Numbered from the stretch's first letter, positions 1 through 9,008 are shown. The stretch is 64,000 nt of DNA from Solimonas aquatica (GCF_900111015.1 NZ_FOFS01000003.1:276881-340880), one strand, 5' to 3'. Notes: generated from the letters alone by a model not told the origin. A program made the numbers and translations.

Positions 1-145
1 TACGGTCCAGGCCGCCGATGCGCAGGGTGCGTTCGGTAACCTGACCGCTGCCCTCGGCAACGGCCCGCGGCGATGACATCAGGCATCCCATCAGAATCAG
101 GGCGGCAACGAACAGTGGCAGCGTCAGCAGTCTCGACTTGGACAT
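1..145 (-). CDS. Partial secreted protein (N-terminus only)
   Basis: The window begins inside this gene, so only about 48 N-terminal residues are present. They start MSKSRLLTLPLFVAALILMG and show a short basic N-terminus followed by a hydrophobic stretch, which is a signal peptide; an L-M-G-C sequence could serve as a lipobox. A GGAGAG ribosome-binding site lies just upstream of the ATG. The rest of the protein is outside the window and the family cannot be recognised. Confidence 0.6.
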   Translation of the reverse strand, partial: MSKSRLLTLPLFVAALILMGCLMSSPRAVAEGSGQVTERTLRIGGLDR

Positions 146-277
146 GGCAGCTCTCCGGTTTCGCAGCGACACGACGTCGCACATGGTAGGCCAGCCGGCT
201 TGCCGCTGTCTTACCGGAAAATCCATTCCGCACCGCCCGGTGCGCGCCATTGCGCAGGGCCGTGCCGTGCGCGTGGC

Positions 278-1444
278 TCAGTAGGACTTCGGCAGATCCA
301 GCACCTTCTCGGCCAGGAAGTTCAGGATCATGTGCGGACTCACCGGTGCGATGCGCGGAATCAGCACTTCACGCAGCAGGCGCTCGATGTGGTACTCCTG
401 TGCGTAGCCCATGCCGCCCAGGGTGAGCATGGCGGTGTGGCAGGCTTCGAAGGCGGCTTCGGCCGCGAGGTACTTGCCGGCATTGGCTTCCACGCCGCAA
501 TCCTGATGCTGGTCGAACAGGGTGGCGGCCTTCAGCACCATCAGGTTGGCCGCTTCCAGCTGTGCCCAGCACTTGGCCAGCGGATGCTGGATGCCCTGGT
601 TCATGCCGATGGGACGGTCGAAGACGATGCGCTCGCGTGCGTACTGCGCGGCGCGGGCAATCGCGGCGCGGCCGATGCCGATGGCCTCGGCCCCGAGCAG
701 GATGCGCTCGGGATTCAGGCCATGCAGGATGATCTTGAAGCCATCGCCTTCGCCGCCGATGCGGTCGGTTTCCGGAATCCACAGATCATTGATGAACAGC
801 ATGTTGGAATCCACCGCATGGCGGCCCATCTTGTGGATCAGCCGCACTTCGATCTTGCTGCGGTCCAGATCGGTGAAGAACAGTGACAGGCCATCGGTCT
901 TGCGTTTGACCTGATCCAGCGGCGTGGTGCGCGCCAGCAGCATCATCTTGTTGGCCACCTGCGCCACGGAAATCCAGATTTTCTCGCCGTTGACCAGATA
1001 ACCGCCCTCGCGCTTTTCGGCGCGGGTCTTGATCCTGGTGGTATCCAGGCCGACATTGGGCTCGGTGACCGCGAAGCAGATGCGCTGCTCGCCGCGCAGC
1101 ACCGGCGGGATCATGCGCTGCTTCTGTTCCTCGCTGCCGAACAGCGCCACCGGCTGCATGCTGAACACCGGGCCGTGGATCGCCGAGGCCGCACTCATGC
1201 CGCCGCCGGCCTCGGCCACGGCCTGCATCATGATCGCCGCCGAGGCGATGCCCAGATTGGCGCCGCCCACGTTCTCCGGCATCGCCACGCCCAGCCAGCC
1301 GGCCTCGGCCATGGCCTTGAAGAATTCGTGGGGAAACACGCCGTCGCGGTCCCGTTCCAGCCAGTACTCGGGGCTGAACTGCTGGCACTGCTTGAGCACG
1401 GTGTCGCGGATGTTCTGCTGGTCGCCGCTCAGGGAAAAGTCCAT
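278..1444 (-). CDS. Acyl-CoA dehydrogenase family protein
   Basis: This 388-residue FAD-dependent enzyme is predicted to introduce the alpha-beta double bond into an acyl-CoA. The N-terminal helical part starts MDFSLSGDQQNIRD. The middle domain carries CFAVTEPNVGLDTT, the usual flavin/substrate loop, and the C-terminal part has LGGMGYAQEYHIERLLRE. The family's common catalytic E-G-T near the C-terminus is replaced by I-A-P-V-S-P, so the base must come from elsewhere or the chemistry differs. The start is placed at the ATG giving the normal family N-terminus rather than at far-upstream codons. It is divergent from a CaiB-type CoA-transferase, suggesting joint catabolism of one CoA-linked carboxylic acid. 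Confidence 0.85.
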   Translation of the reverse strand: MDFSLSGDQQNIRDTVLKQCQQFSPEYWLERDRDGVFPHEFFKAMAEAGWLGVAMPENVGGANLGIASAAIMMQAVAEAGGGMSAASAIHGPVFSMQPVALFGSEEQKQRMIPPVLRGEQRICFAVTEPNVGLDTTRIKTRAEKREGGYLVNGEKIWISVAQVANKMMLLARTTPLDQVKRKTDGLSLFFTDLDRSKIEVRLIHKMGRHAVDSNMLFINDLWIPETDRIGGEGDGFKIILHGLNPERILLGAEAIGIGRAAIARAAQYARERIVFDRPIGMNQGIQHPLAKCWAQLEAANLMVLKAATLFDQHQDCGVEANAGKYLAAEAAFEACHTAMLTLGGMGYAQEYHIERLLREVLIPRIAPVSPHMILNFLAEKVLDLPKSY

Positions 1445-1475
1445 GGTCTGGGTCTCGCGCTGCGAAAGGAATGAT

Positions 1476-1510
1476 GTACGGATATTAAACCAGTGAACTG
1501 GAATCGGTAC
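1476..1510. promoter_or_regulatory. Candidate operator palindrome in divergent promoter region
   Basis: The gap between the divergent dehydrogenase and CoA-transferase genes contains the perfect palindrome CCAGT-GA-ACTGG at 1490-1501. It is flanked by GTAC on both sides (1476-1479 and 1507-1510), giving a longer imperfect dyad. This looks like a repressor site controlling both genes. No regulator can be assigned from sequence alone. Confidence 0.35.
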
Positions 1511-1562
1511 GGCCATCGTGAAACAATCGCCGCCACTTCCAATCAGTCGAGGAGCCGGTTTC

Positions 1563-2717
1563 ATGGCGAGTTCCCAAGGGCGGCGGGGGCCTCTGGCCGG
1601 TCTGCGCGTGCTGGATCTCACGGCGATGGTGATGGGTCCGTACTGCACGCAGATCATGGCCGACATGGGCGCGGAGGTGATCAAGATCGAGCCGCCCGAG
1701 GGCGACAACACCCGCTATATCTCGGTGGCGCCGGTGCCGGGCAAAAGCGGGGTGTTCGCCAACGTCAATCGCGGCAAGCGCAGCGTGGTGCTGGATCTGC
1801 GCAGCGAGGCCGGCAAGGCGGCGCTGCGCGCGCTGGTGAAGACCGCCGATGTGTTCATCCACTCCATGCGCGGCAAGGCCATCGCCCGGCTGGGTTTCGA
1901 TTACGCGCAGGTGGCGGCGCTCAGGCCCGACATCGTCTACACCAATTGCTACGGCTACAGCCGCCGTGGTCCGGAGGCGGATCAGCCCGCCTACGACGAC
2001 ACCATCCAGGCCGAGTGCGGACTCACTGCCGTGCAGCAGATGCTGACCGGCGAGCCCGGTTTCGTCGGCACCATCATGGCCGACAAGGTGGCGGGCCTGA
2101 CCGTGCTGTATGCCACGATGATGGCGCTGTTTCATCGCGCGCGCAGCGGCGAAGGACAGGAGGTGGAAGTGGGCATGTTCGAAACCATGGCTTCGTTCAT
2201 GCTGGTGGAGCATGCCAATGGCGCGCTGTTCACGCCACCGCTGGGCGCGGCGCACTATCCGCGCGCGGTGGCGCGCAACCGGCGTCCGTACCGCACCCGC
2301 GATGGCCACATCGCGGCACTGATCTACAACGACAAGCACTGGTCGCTGTTCGTCGAAGCCGTGAAACCGGATTGGGCGACGCCGGAACTGGCGACCCTGG
2401 CGCAGCGCGCGCAATGCATCGACCGGGTCTACGGTTTGCTGGCGCAGACCTTCGCGCAGCGCAGCACGCAGCAGTGGCTGGACCTGCTGCGCGAGCTGGG
2501 CATTCCCGCCGCGCCGCTGCGGACGCCCGGGGAACTGTTCGACAATGCGCATCTGAATGCCATCGGTTTCTTCGAGTCTGTGGATACGCCGCAGGGCCAG
2601 ATGCGTTTTCCCGGTGTGCCCACCTGGTTTTCGCGTACGCCCGGTGCGGTGGCCGGCGCGCCGCCGGAGCTGGGACGCGATACGCGGGCGGTGCTGGAGG
2701 CCTTGCCGCAAGACTGA
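1563..2717 (+). CDS. CaiB/BaiF family CoA-transferase
   Basis: This 384-residue class III CoA-transferase moves CoA between acyl-CoA and a free carboxylate. Near the N-terminus it has LAGLRVLDLT and GAEVIKIEPPEGD, the typical CoA-binding start. The motif PAYDDTIQAECG contains the expected catalytic Asp, and VEVGMFETMASFM is a family signature. The ATG at 1563 is chosen because GAGG lies a suitable distance upstream; an earlier in-frame ATG at 1518 would add 15 residues that do not resemble the family. A dienelactone-hydrolase-type gene follows after 24 bases, so they are probably co-transcribed. The physiological acyl group is unknown. Confidence 0.88.
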   Translation: MASSQGRRGPLAGLRVLDLTAMVMGPYCTQIMADMGAEVIKIEPPEGDNTRYISVAPVPGKSGVFANVNRGKRSVVLDLRSEAGKAALRALVKTADVFIHSMRGKAIARLGFDYAQVAALRPDIVYTNCYGYSRRGPEADQPAYDDTIQAECGLTAVQQMLTGEPGFVGTIMADKVAGLTVLYATMMALFHRARSGEGQEVEVGMFETMASFMLVEHANGALFTPPLGAAHYPRAVARNRRPYRTRDGHIAALIYNDKHWSLFVEAVKPDWATPELATLAQRAQCIDRVYGLLAQTFAQRSTQQWLDLLRELGIPAAPLRTPGELFDNAHLNAIGFFESVDTPQGQMRFPGVPTWFSRTPGAVAGAPPELGRDTRAVLEALPQD

Positions 2718-3455
<738 letters not shown>

Positions 3456-3470
3456 ACGCGGCGCGCGCGC

Positions 3471-4544
3471 TCAGCGCGTCAGCTCATTGCGCAGCTGGCG
3501 TGGCGAGGCCGCGAACCAGCGATGGCAGCTGCGCGAGAGCACGGAGGTTTCCGAGTAGCCGAGAATCTCCGTGACTTTCACCAGCGGGATGTCGGGCTGC
3601 TGCAGATAGCGCAGGGCCACGTCGCGACGCACCCCGTCCTTGATGGCCTCGAAGGACAGCCCTTCCTCGCGCAGGCGTCTTTGCAGCGTGCGCAGATGCA
3701 GGCCCAGCGCCGAGGCGACGCGTTCGGGACTGCAGTCGCCTTCGATCAGCAGGCGCGAGATCATCGCCCGCACCCGTGAACCCAGGCTGCTGGTCGCGGC
3801 GGGGAAGCGGTCGTCGATATAGCTGGTGGCGATTTCGTAGAGCTGCGGGTCGGCTTCCGGCACCGGCAGGGCCAGATCCTGGGCGTTGAAGAACAATCCG
3901 GTCACGCTCTGATTGAAGCGCACCGTGGCGTTGAAGCTGGCGCGGTACACCGCCATCGGCGCAATCGGCTCATGCGTGAACCAGACTTCCCTTGCATTGG
4001 CGCGGCCACCGCTCAAGGCGCGCGTGGCGTACTGGGTGGCGGCCAGGCCGTGCTCGATGCTCTGCGGCATCGCCGCTTCGGCACTCGCCAGCTGCTCGAA
4101 CTGCATCAACACGCGACGTTCGCGCGGCAGTTCTTCGAGTGCGATGCGGATGGCGGTGCTGCAGGCGCTCATGTGTTCGGCGCAGTAGCGGAAGGCATCG
4201 CCCAGGGTGGGCGAGTTGCGCATCGCCACATCCAGCGGCCCGAGAATGCGGGTGGCGCCCTGCGCCGCCTGCAAGGCGGCCAGACGCAGGCCGAAGTCGG
4301 GGCAATTCAGCTCCAGCGCGGCGCGCTCCATCAGCTGCCTCATGGCCGGGAAGGCGATGAAGCCGTGCTGGTCATCGAGCGCCGCTGCGTCTATGCCGGA
4401 CTCGCGCAGCAAGACCCCGGGATCGCCCTTGAGGCTGAGTACCAGGTCATGGAAGCCCTGCAGTGTCCGGCCGCGAACCGCCGCGCCGCCCTGGAGTGCC
4501 ACGCTTGCTTCGATCCGCGAGGGATCGTGCTCCTCGTTTCTCAT
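3471..4544 (-). CDS. AraC family transcriptional regulator with arabinose-binding-like N-terminal domain
   Basis: This protein has 357 residues. The first two-thirds match the large ligand-binding domain found in OruR/FtrA-like AraC proteins. The last 95 or so residues form the double helix-turn-helix, with ASALGLHLRTLQRRLREEG as the first and VTEILGYSETSVLSRSCHRW as the second motif. It is convergent with the CoA-transferase/hydrolase pair and may regulate it or neighbouring lipid genes; the effector is unknown. Confidence 0.85.
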   Translation of the reverse strand: MRNEEHDPSRIEASVALQGGAAVRGRTLQGFHDLVLSLKGDPGVLLRESGIDAAALDDQHGFIAFPAMRQLMERAALELNCPDFGLRLAALQAAQGATRILGPLDVAMRNSPTLGDAFRYCAEHMSACSTAIRIALEELPRERRVLMQFEQLASAEAAMPQSIEHGLAATQYATRALSGGRANAREVWFTHEPIAPMAVYRASFNATVRFNQSVTGLFFNAQDLALPVPEADPQLYEIATSYIDDRFPAATSSLGSRVRAMISRLLIEGDCSPERVASALGLHLRTLQRRLREEGLSFEAIKDGVRRDVALRYLQQPDIPLVKVTEILGYSETSVLSRSCHRWFAASPRQLRNELTR

Positions 4545-4636
4545 CTTGGCAGAACCTTGTGAGGTCTGATTCGGCCTTTCATCAGCCGTTTGCAGCGTAT
4601 CACGCAGCCCTTTGCCCGTCGCGCGTTAAGCTTGTC

Positions 4637-5029
4637 TCAGAGCGCAAGATAGCTGCGCGGGTCATGGCTCAGAGCCACGCCGACGATATAGGCCGCGCAG
4701 AGCAGGGCGGCGACGAAAGCCAGGCGGCGCTGCGTCAGGCCGTGACGCTGGTGCAGGGCGACATGGCCGAACGCGATGTAGAGCAGCAGCGCCAGCAGCT
4801 TGGCGCTGAGCCAGGACTGCACGAAGGGATATTGTCCGAGGATGAAGCACAGCAGCAGGGCACTGCCCAGCAGCACGGTGTCCACCAGATGCGGCAAGAC
4901 CCGCAGCAGCCGGCCGCCGGGATAGGCCTGATCGCGCAAGGCATAGCGCCCGCGCAGCACGAACAGACTCAGGCTGAGGATGACGCAGCTGATATGAAGC
5001 GTCTTGATGGCTGCGTAGTGGGCGATCAC
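4637..5029 (-). CDS. SirB2-like integral membrane protein
   Basis: This 130-residue protein is mostly hydrophobic, with four likely transmembrane helices: around residues 10-28, 48-68, 72-92 and 105-120. It begins MIAHYAAIKTLHISCVILSL, and the His-containing first helix and overall spacing match the SirB/SirB2 family of inner-membrane proteins. The biochemical role of that family is not established. It lies 18 bases downstream of the NAD(P)-binding protein gene on the same strand and is probably co-transcribed. Confidence 0.75.
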   Translation of the reverse strand: MIAHYAAIKTLHISCVILSLSLFVLRGRYALRDQAYPGGRLLRVLPHLVDTVLLGSALLLCFILGQYPFVQSWLSAKLLALLLYIAFGHVALHQRHGLTQRRLAFVAALLCAAYIVGVALSHDPRSYLAL

Positions 5030-5047
5030 GGCGGCGGCTGTCTGCGG

Positions 5048-5683
5048 TCAGTAGGCGACGGTGAAACGTTGCCGCAAATGGCGCGGCGATTCCAGCTCGT
5101 CGAGCATGGCCACCGCGTAATCGCCGGTGCTGATGCGGCTCTGGCCCTGTGCATCGCTGAGCAGCTGATTGCCGCCGAGACGGAAGTGGCCGGTGGCGGG
5201 GCCGGGTTCGATCAGCGCGGCGGGGCTGAGCATGGTCCAGTTGAGTTCGGTTTCGCTGCGCAGCAGGTTCAGGGCATCACGCGCGCCTTCGGCGCTGGCG
5301 CGCCACTGCGCCGGAAACTCGGGCGAGTCGAGCAGCTGCACGCCGGGGGCGATTTCCAGGCTGCCGGCACCGCCGACCATCAGCAGGCGCCGGCCGCTGG
5401 CCCTGGCGGCGTCGATGATGCTGCGCACGCCGCGCAGATACTCGCCGCGCACATCGCCATAGGAATGACCGCTGAAGGCGCTGATCACCGCGTCCTTGCC
5501 GGCGAACAGCGTTTGCAGCGTGGCGGTGTCGAACACGCTGCCGACGCTCACCTGCAGTGCCGGCGTCGAGGCGAGTTTTCCGGCTTCTCGGCTGAGCGTG
5601 CTGATGCGATGGCCGCGCTTGAGTGCTTCCTGCAGCAGGGCGGCGCCGATGTAACCGCTGGCGCCCAGCAGAACGATATTCAT
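5048..5683 (-). CDS. NAD(P)-binding Rossmann-fold protein (NmrA/epimerase-like)
   Basis: This 211-residue protein opens with MNIVLLGASGYIGAALLQEA, which contains the GASGxIG dinucleotide-binding loop. The length and the KDAVISAFSG segment fit the short NAD(P)H-binding family related to NmrA and to flavin or quinone reductase-type proteins, not full-length sugar epimerases. It is divergent from a LysR regulator, the classical arrangement of regulator and target. Confidence 0.8.
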   Translation of the reverse strand: MNIVLLGASGYIGAALLQEALKRGHRISTLSREAGKLASTPALQVSVGSVFDTATLQTLFAGKDAVISAFSGHSYGDVRGEYLRGVRSIIDAARASGRRLLMVGGAGSLEIAPGVQLLDSPEFPAQWRASAEGARDALNLLRSETELNWTMLSPAALIEPGPATGHFRLGGNQLLSDAQGQSRISTGDYAVAMLDELESPRHLRQRFTVAY

Positions 5684-5747
5684 GATGAAACTCCGTGTGG
5701 GGACGGCGCCTATCCTGGCGCATCGCTGCTGGGCTATAAATCGCCAT

Positions 5748-5761
5748 AATCAGAAATGATT
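5748..5761. promoter_or_regulatory. Candidate LysR-type operator
   Basis: The dyad AATCA-GAAA-TGATT lies midway between the divergent NAD(P)-binding gene and the LysR gene. It fits the T-N11-A type of site used by LysR regulators. Its distance from both start codons suits autoregulation plus target control. Confidence 0.4.
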
Positions 5762-5780
5762 GTTATCGGATCGCGAACAA

Positions 5781-6710
5781 ATGAAAGCCGCCACCAAGCC
5801 TGCCGATCTCAACGCACTGAACGTCTTCGCCGTGGTGGCCGACTGCGGCAGCTTCACGCAGGCGGCTGCGCGCCTGGGCATGCCCAAGGCCCGCGTCAGC
5901 ACCACGGTGAAGCGTCTGGAGCAGATGCTGGGACTGAGCCTGTTCCATCGCACCACGCGGCAGGTTTCGCTCAGCGAAGCGGGGCGCGAACTGTTCAGCG
6001 GCTGTCAGCCGCTGCTGCGCGGGCTGCAGGATGCACTGAGCCGGGCCGGCAACGAGCAGGCGGCCTTGTCCGGCACGCTCAGGCTCAGTGCGCCCGTGGA
6101 TCATGCCGAGCAGCTGCTGGCGCCGGCCGTGGCGGAATTTGCGCAGCTGCACCCCGCGCTGCAGATCGAGCTGCGCATCAGCGACAGCGTGCTGAACCTG
6201 ATGGCGGAAGGCATAGACCTGGCGCTGCGCGTGGGCTGGCCCCGGGATTCCACGGCGCGGGCCGTCAAGCTGGGCGAGTTTGCGCAATGTGTGGTGGCGG
6301 CGCCCGCCTATCTGCAGCGCCGCGGCCTGCCGCGCCAGCCGGCCGATCTGGCCGGGCATGACTGGCTGGCGCTGACGCTGCTGCGGACGCCGCTGACCTG
6401 GAAGTTCAGCTCCGCGCGCGGCAGGACGCAGAGCGTGCGCATGAACGCGCGCCTGCGCACGGATTCCAGTCTGGCCTTGCGCGCGCTGATTCTGAGCGGC
6501 GCGGGGGTTTCGGCCTTCATACGCAACAGTATCGAGCCGCATTTGCGCGACGGGCGGCTGGTTCAGCTCTTGCCGCAATGGTCCTTGCCCAGCGGCGGCT
6601 TCTATGCGGTGTATCCGCCCGGAAGGCATGCGCCCGCCGCGGCTCGGGCCTTCGTGGCGTTTTACCGGGGCTGGCTGCAGGACGCGCAGGCGCCTCTGCG
6701 GCAAGGCTGA
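5781..6710 (+). CDS. LysR family transcriptional regulator
   Basis: This 309-residue protein has an N-terminal winged helix, with FAVVADCGSFTQAAARLGMP and VKRLEQMLGLSLFHRTTR as the typical recognition region. A periplasmic-binding-like effector domain follows. It resembles the group that regulates nearby short-chain reductases. The ATG at 5781 is preferred over a TTG at 5760 because it gives the normal LysR N-terminal length. It is divergent from the NAD(P)-binding gene and probably controls it. Confidence 0.88.
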   Translation: MKAATKPADLNALNVFAVVADCGSFTQAAARLGMPKARVSTTVKRLEQMLGLSLFHRTTRQVSLSEAGRELFSGCQPLLRGLQDALSRAGNEQAALSGTLRLSAPVDHAEQLLAPAVAEFAQLHPALQIELRISDSVLNLMAEGIDLALRVGWPRDSTARAVKLGEFAQCVVAAPAYLQRRGLPRQPADLAGHDWLALTLLRTPLTWKFSSARGRTQSVRMNARLRTDSSLALRALILSGAGVSAFIRNSIEPHLRDGRLVQLLPQWSLPSGGFYAVYPPGRHAPAAARAFVAFYRGWLQDAQAPLRQG

Positions 6711-6836
6711 AATGGTGCTGGCAGGGGTGGCGCCAGAGCGGTCCGAGGGGCTCGTGGCGGCGGCGGGTGTGGCTGAAACCGGCCCGCCGGAGCAAGCCGC
6801 CACGCGATGGCGACGGCACTCGTGGCGGCACGCGGT

Positions 6837-6912
6837 TGGCGCTCCTACCCGGATTCGAACCGGGGTTTAAGCCTTGAGAGGGCTCCGTCCTAGGCCTCTA
6901 GACGATAGGAGC
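6837..6912 (-). tRNA. tRNA-Glu (CTC anticodon)
   Basis: Read on the minus strand, the cloverleaf has acceptor GCTCCTA/TAGGAGC, a D-arm of GTCTAGAGGCCTAGGAC, an anticodon stem GAGCC/GGCTT around loop CTCTCAA (anticodon CTC, Glu), and a T-arm CCCGGTTCGAATCCGGG. Discriminator G and an encoded CCA follow. The D-arm and TC at positions 8-9 match bacterial tRNA-Glu. Its promoter overlaps the start of pcnB on the other strand. Confidence 0.93.
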
Positions 6913-6938
6913 AACTGTTGGCCGCACACGAGGCCGCG

Positions 6939-6967
6939 TATTATACGCGCCGCATGAATTGGCTCAA
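6939..6967 (-). promoter_or_regulatory. tRNA-Glu promoter, overlapping the pcnB start
   Basis: On the minus strand there is a perfect TATAAT (plus-strand ATTATA, 6940-6945), 16 bases from TTGAGC (plus-strand GCTCAA, 6962-6967). This gives transcription start about 20 bases before the tRNA. On the plus strand the same bases read TATTAT (6939-6944), 9 bases before the pcnB ATG, with TTGGCC at 6918-6923. The palindromic element may therefore fire in both directions. Confidence 0.6.
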
Positions 6968-8327
6968 GAAATTTTTGCCGCGCCGAAAGGCTGCCACGCA
7001 AACCAGAAGAGTGCCCCGCGCGGAGCACCCGATTTCCCGCTCCAGTTTTCCTTCGGGAACGCTGCGTACGCTCTATGGCCTGAAGGATGCGGGCTATGAG
7101 GCTTATGTGGTGGGTGGCGGTGTGCGAGACCTGCTGGCGGGGATGGAGCCCAAGGACTTCGACATCGCCACCAACGCGCATCCGGAGGAGATCAAGCGCA
7201 TCTTCCGCTCCTGCCGCCTGGTGGGCCGGCGCTTCATGATCGCGCACGTGCGCTTCGGTGATGAGATCACCGAGGTCACCACCTTCCGCGGTCCGATCAC
7301 CGACAGCCACGAGCGCGACGAGACCGGCCGCATCCTCTCGGACAACGAATACGGCACGCTGGAGACCGACGCCTTCCGGCGCGACTTCACCATCAACGCC
7401 TTGTATTACGACATCCGCGATTTCTCGATCGTGGATCTGGTCGGCGGCCTGGAGGACGTGGCGGGGCGGGTGCTGCGCCTGATCGGCGATCCGGAGCTGC
7501 GCTACCGTGAAGACCCGGTGCGCATGCTGCGGGCGATCCGCATCGCCAACAAGCTGAAGTTCTCCATCGACAAGGCCACTGCGGCGCCGATCCGCAAGCT
7601 GGCGCCGTTGCTGCGCGAGATTCCGGCGGCGCGTCTGTTCGACGAGATCATCAAGCTGCTGCAGTGTCGCGACGCCGAGGCCAATCTCAATGGTCTGCGC
7701 GAGTACGGCCTGCTGGCGCAGCTGCTGCCGCAGGCGGACAAGGCCATGGCCAAGCCGCAGAGCGCCGATTTCATCGCGCGCGCCCTGCGCAACACCGCCG
7801 ATCGCATCGCCAGCGAGCAGACCGTGAGTCCGGCCTTCCTCTACGCCGCCCTGCTGTGGCCGGCGGTGGTGGCGCGCATGCAGCGCCTGATCGAGGAAGA
7901 AGGCCAGCACGTCAATGTCGCCATCGTGCAGGCCAGCGAGGAAGTGCTGGCGCAGACGCAGAAATACGTGGTGATCCCCAAGCGCTTCTCGCTGCCGATG
8001 CGGGAAATCTGGACGCTGCAGCCGCGCTTCGATCTGCGCAAGGGCGGCCGTCAGCAGCGTCTGCTCACGCACCCGCGCTTCCGTGCCGCTTACGACTTCC
8101 TGGTGCTGCGTGCGCAGTCCGGCGAAATCGAGCAGGCCGTCGCCGACTGGTGGACGCGCGCGCAGGTCGGCGAAGGCCTGCCGCCGCTGCCACCGGAGCC
8201 GGATCTGGAAACCGAGGCCGAAGAGAGCAGCGACGGTGCCGAGCCCGGAGGCGCGCCGCGCAAGCGCCGCCGTCGCCGCGGCGGACGCAACCGTCGCCGC
8301 AACAGCACGCAACCGGCACAGACGTGA
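6954..8327 (+). CDS. pcnB: Poly(A) polymerase I
   Basis: This 457-residue enzyme adds 3' poly(A) tails that target RNA for decay. The nucleotidyltransferase core has VVGGGVRDLLAGMEPKDFDI with the paired Asp metal ligands, followed by the RNA-binding helical region (RLIGDPELRYREDPVRMLRA). The C-terminus is Arg-rich, as in PcnB proteins and unlike tRNA CCA-adding enzymes. The start is the ATG at 6954; no clear ribosome-binding site precedes it and a -10-like TATTAT sits 9 bases upstream, so the mRNA may be leaderless. folK follows with overlapping stop/start codons. Confidence 0.93.
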   Translation: MNWLKKFLPRRKAATQTRRVPRAEHPISRSSFPSGTLRTLYGLKDAGYEAYVVGGGVRDLLAGMEPKDFDIATNAHPEEIKRIFRSCRLVGRRFMIAHVRFGDEITEVTTFRGPITDSHERDETGRILSDNEYGTLETDAFRRDFTINALYYDIRDFSIVDLVGGLEDVAGRVLRLIGDPELRYREDPVRMLRAIRIANKLKFSIDKATAAPIRKLAPLLREIPAARLFDEIIKLLQCRDAEANLNGLREYGLLAQLLPQADKAMAKPQSADFIARALRNTADRIASEQTVSPAFLYAALLWPAVVARMQRLIEEEGQHVNVAIVQASEEVLAQTQKYVVIPKRFSLPMREIWTLQPRFDLRKGGRQQRLLTHPRFRAAYDFLVLRAQSGEIEQAVADWWTRAQVGEGLPPLPPEPDLETEAEESSDGAEPGGAPRKRRRRRGGRNRRRNSTQPAQT

Positions 8328-8809
8328 GTCCGCGGTTTCGCGCCCACATCGGTCTGGGCGCCAATCTGGGGGATCCGCCGGCGCAGCTGCGCTGGGCGCT
8401 GGCGCGCCTGGAGCAGCTGGGCCGGCTGCTGGCGCAGTCGCCGCTGTATCGCAGCCTGCCGATGGGGCCCAGCGAGCAGCCGGACTTCTGCAACGCGGTC
8501 TGCATTCTCGATACCGATATCCCGCCGGAGGCGCTGATGCAGGCCTTGCTGGCCATCGAGCGCGAGGCCGGACGCGTGCGCGATGTGAAGTGGGGACCGC
8601 GCACCCTGGATCTGGATCTGCTGCATGTCGAAGGCGTGGTGCTGGACAGCGCGGCGCTGCGTCTGCCGCACCCCGGCATCGCGCAGCGTAACTTCGTGCT
8701 GCAGCCCTGGGCGCAGATCGCGCCGGACCTGGTGGTGCCGGGTCTGGGGCGGGTCGATCTTGCCGCAGGCCGGCTCGGTGAGGCCGGCTTGCAGCTCTGG
8801 CGTGAATAG
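8324..8809 (+). CDS. folK: 2-amino-4-hydroxy-6-hydroxymethyldihydropteridine pyrophosphokinase
   Basis: This 161-residue folate-pathway enzyme transfers pyrophosphate from ATP to 6-hydroxymethyl-dihydropterin. It has GLGANLGDP near the N-terminus and the family signature VKWGPRTLDLDLL. It starts with GTG overlapping the pcnB stop (GTGA), showing translational coupling. The pcnB-folK-panB order is conserved in gammaproteobacteria. Confidence 0.93.
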   Translation: MSPRFRAHIGLGANLGDPPAQLRWALARLEQLGRLLAQSPLYRSLPMGPSEQPDFCNAVCILDTDIPPEALMQALLAIEREAGRVRDVKWGPRTLDLDLLHVEGVVLDSAALRLPHPGIAQRNFVLQPWAQIAPDLVVPGLGRVDLAAGRLGEAGLQLWRE

Positions 8810-8812
8810 CGT

Positions 8813-8840
8813 TTGACCGCAGGCCCTGATGGGCTACACT
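8813..8840 (+). promoter_or_regulatory. panBC promoter
   Basis: TTGACC (8813-8818) and TACACT (8835-8840) are separated by 16 bases, placing transcription start near 8847, just after the folK stop codon. The resulting leader of about 160 bases contains the two structured hairpins. Confidence 0.55.
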
Positions 8841-8866
8841 CGCGCCGCGTCGCGCAGTGCGCGCGC

Positions 8867-8950
8867 CGGGTGCATGTCTTGGTGGGCCGCCCGCCGCTGT
8901 CTGATAAGGTCGTGAACGCAGGCGCATGTCTTGGTGGGCCGCCGGTGTTC
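8867..8950 (+). ncRNA. Tandem pan-type leader hairpins upstream of panB
   Basis: Two hairpins share the identical 15-nt apical core CATGTCTTGGTGGGC. Hairpin 1 (8867-8893) has stem CGGGTG/CGCCCG. Hairpin 2 (8914-8950) has GAACGC/GTGTTC, an A/G mismatch, then GGCG/CGCC. The stems differ in sequence but keep pairing, whereas the cores are unchanged. The same core occurs twice again before panD. Position and tandem hairpin form fit the known pan RNA motif upstream of pantothenate genes, although family membership was not tested. It ends about 58 bases before the panB ATG and probably controls panBC expression. Confidence 0.75.
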
Positions 8951-9008
8951 CCCCGCAGGCCTTGCCGCCCTGGCTACGGATCGGGCTGGCATCGCCGGAG
9001 CGCCAACA

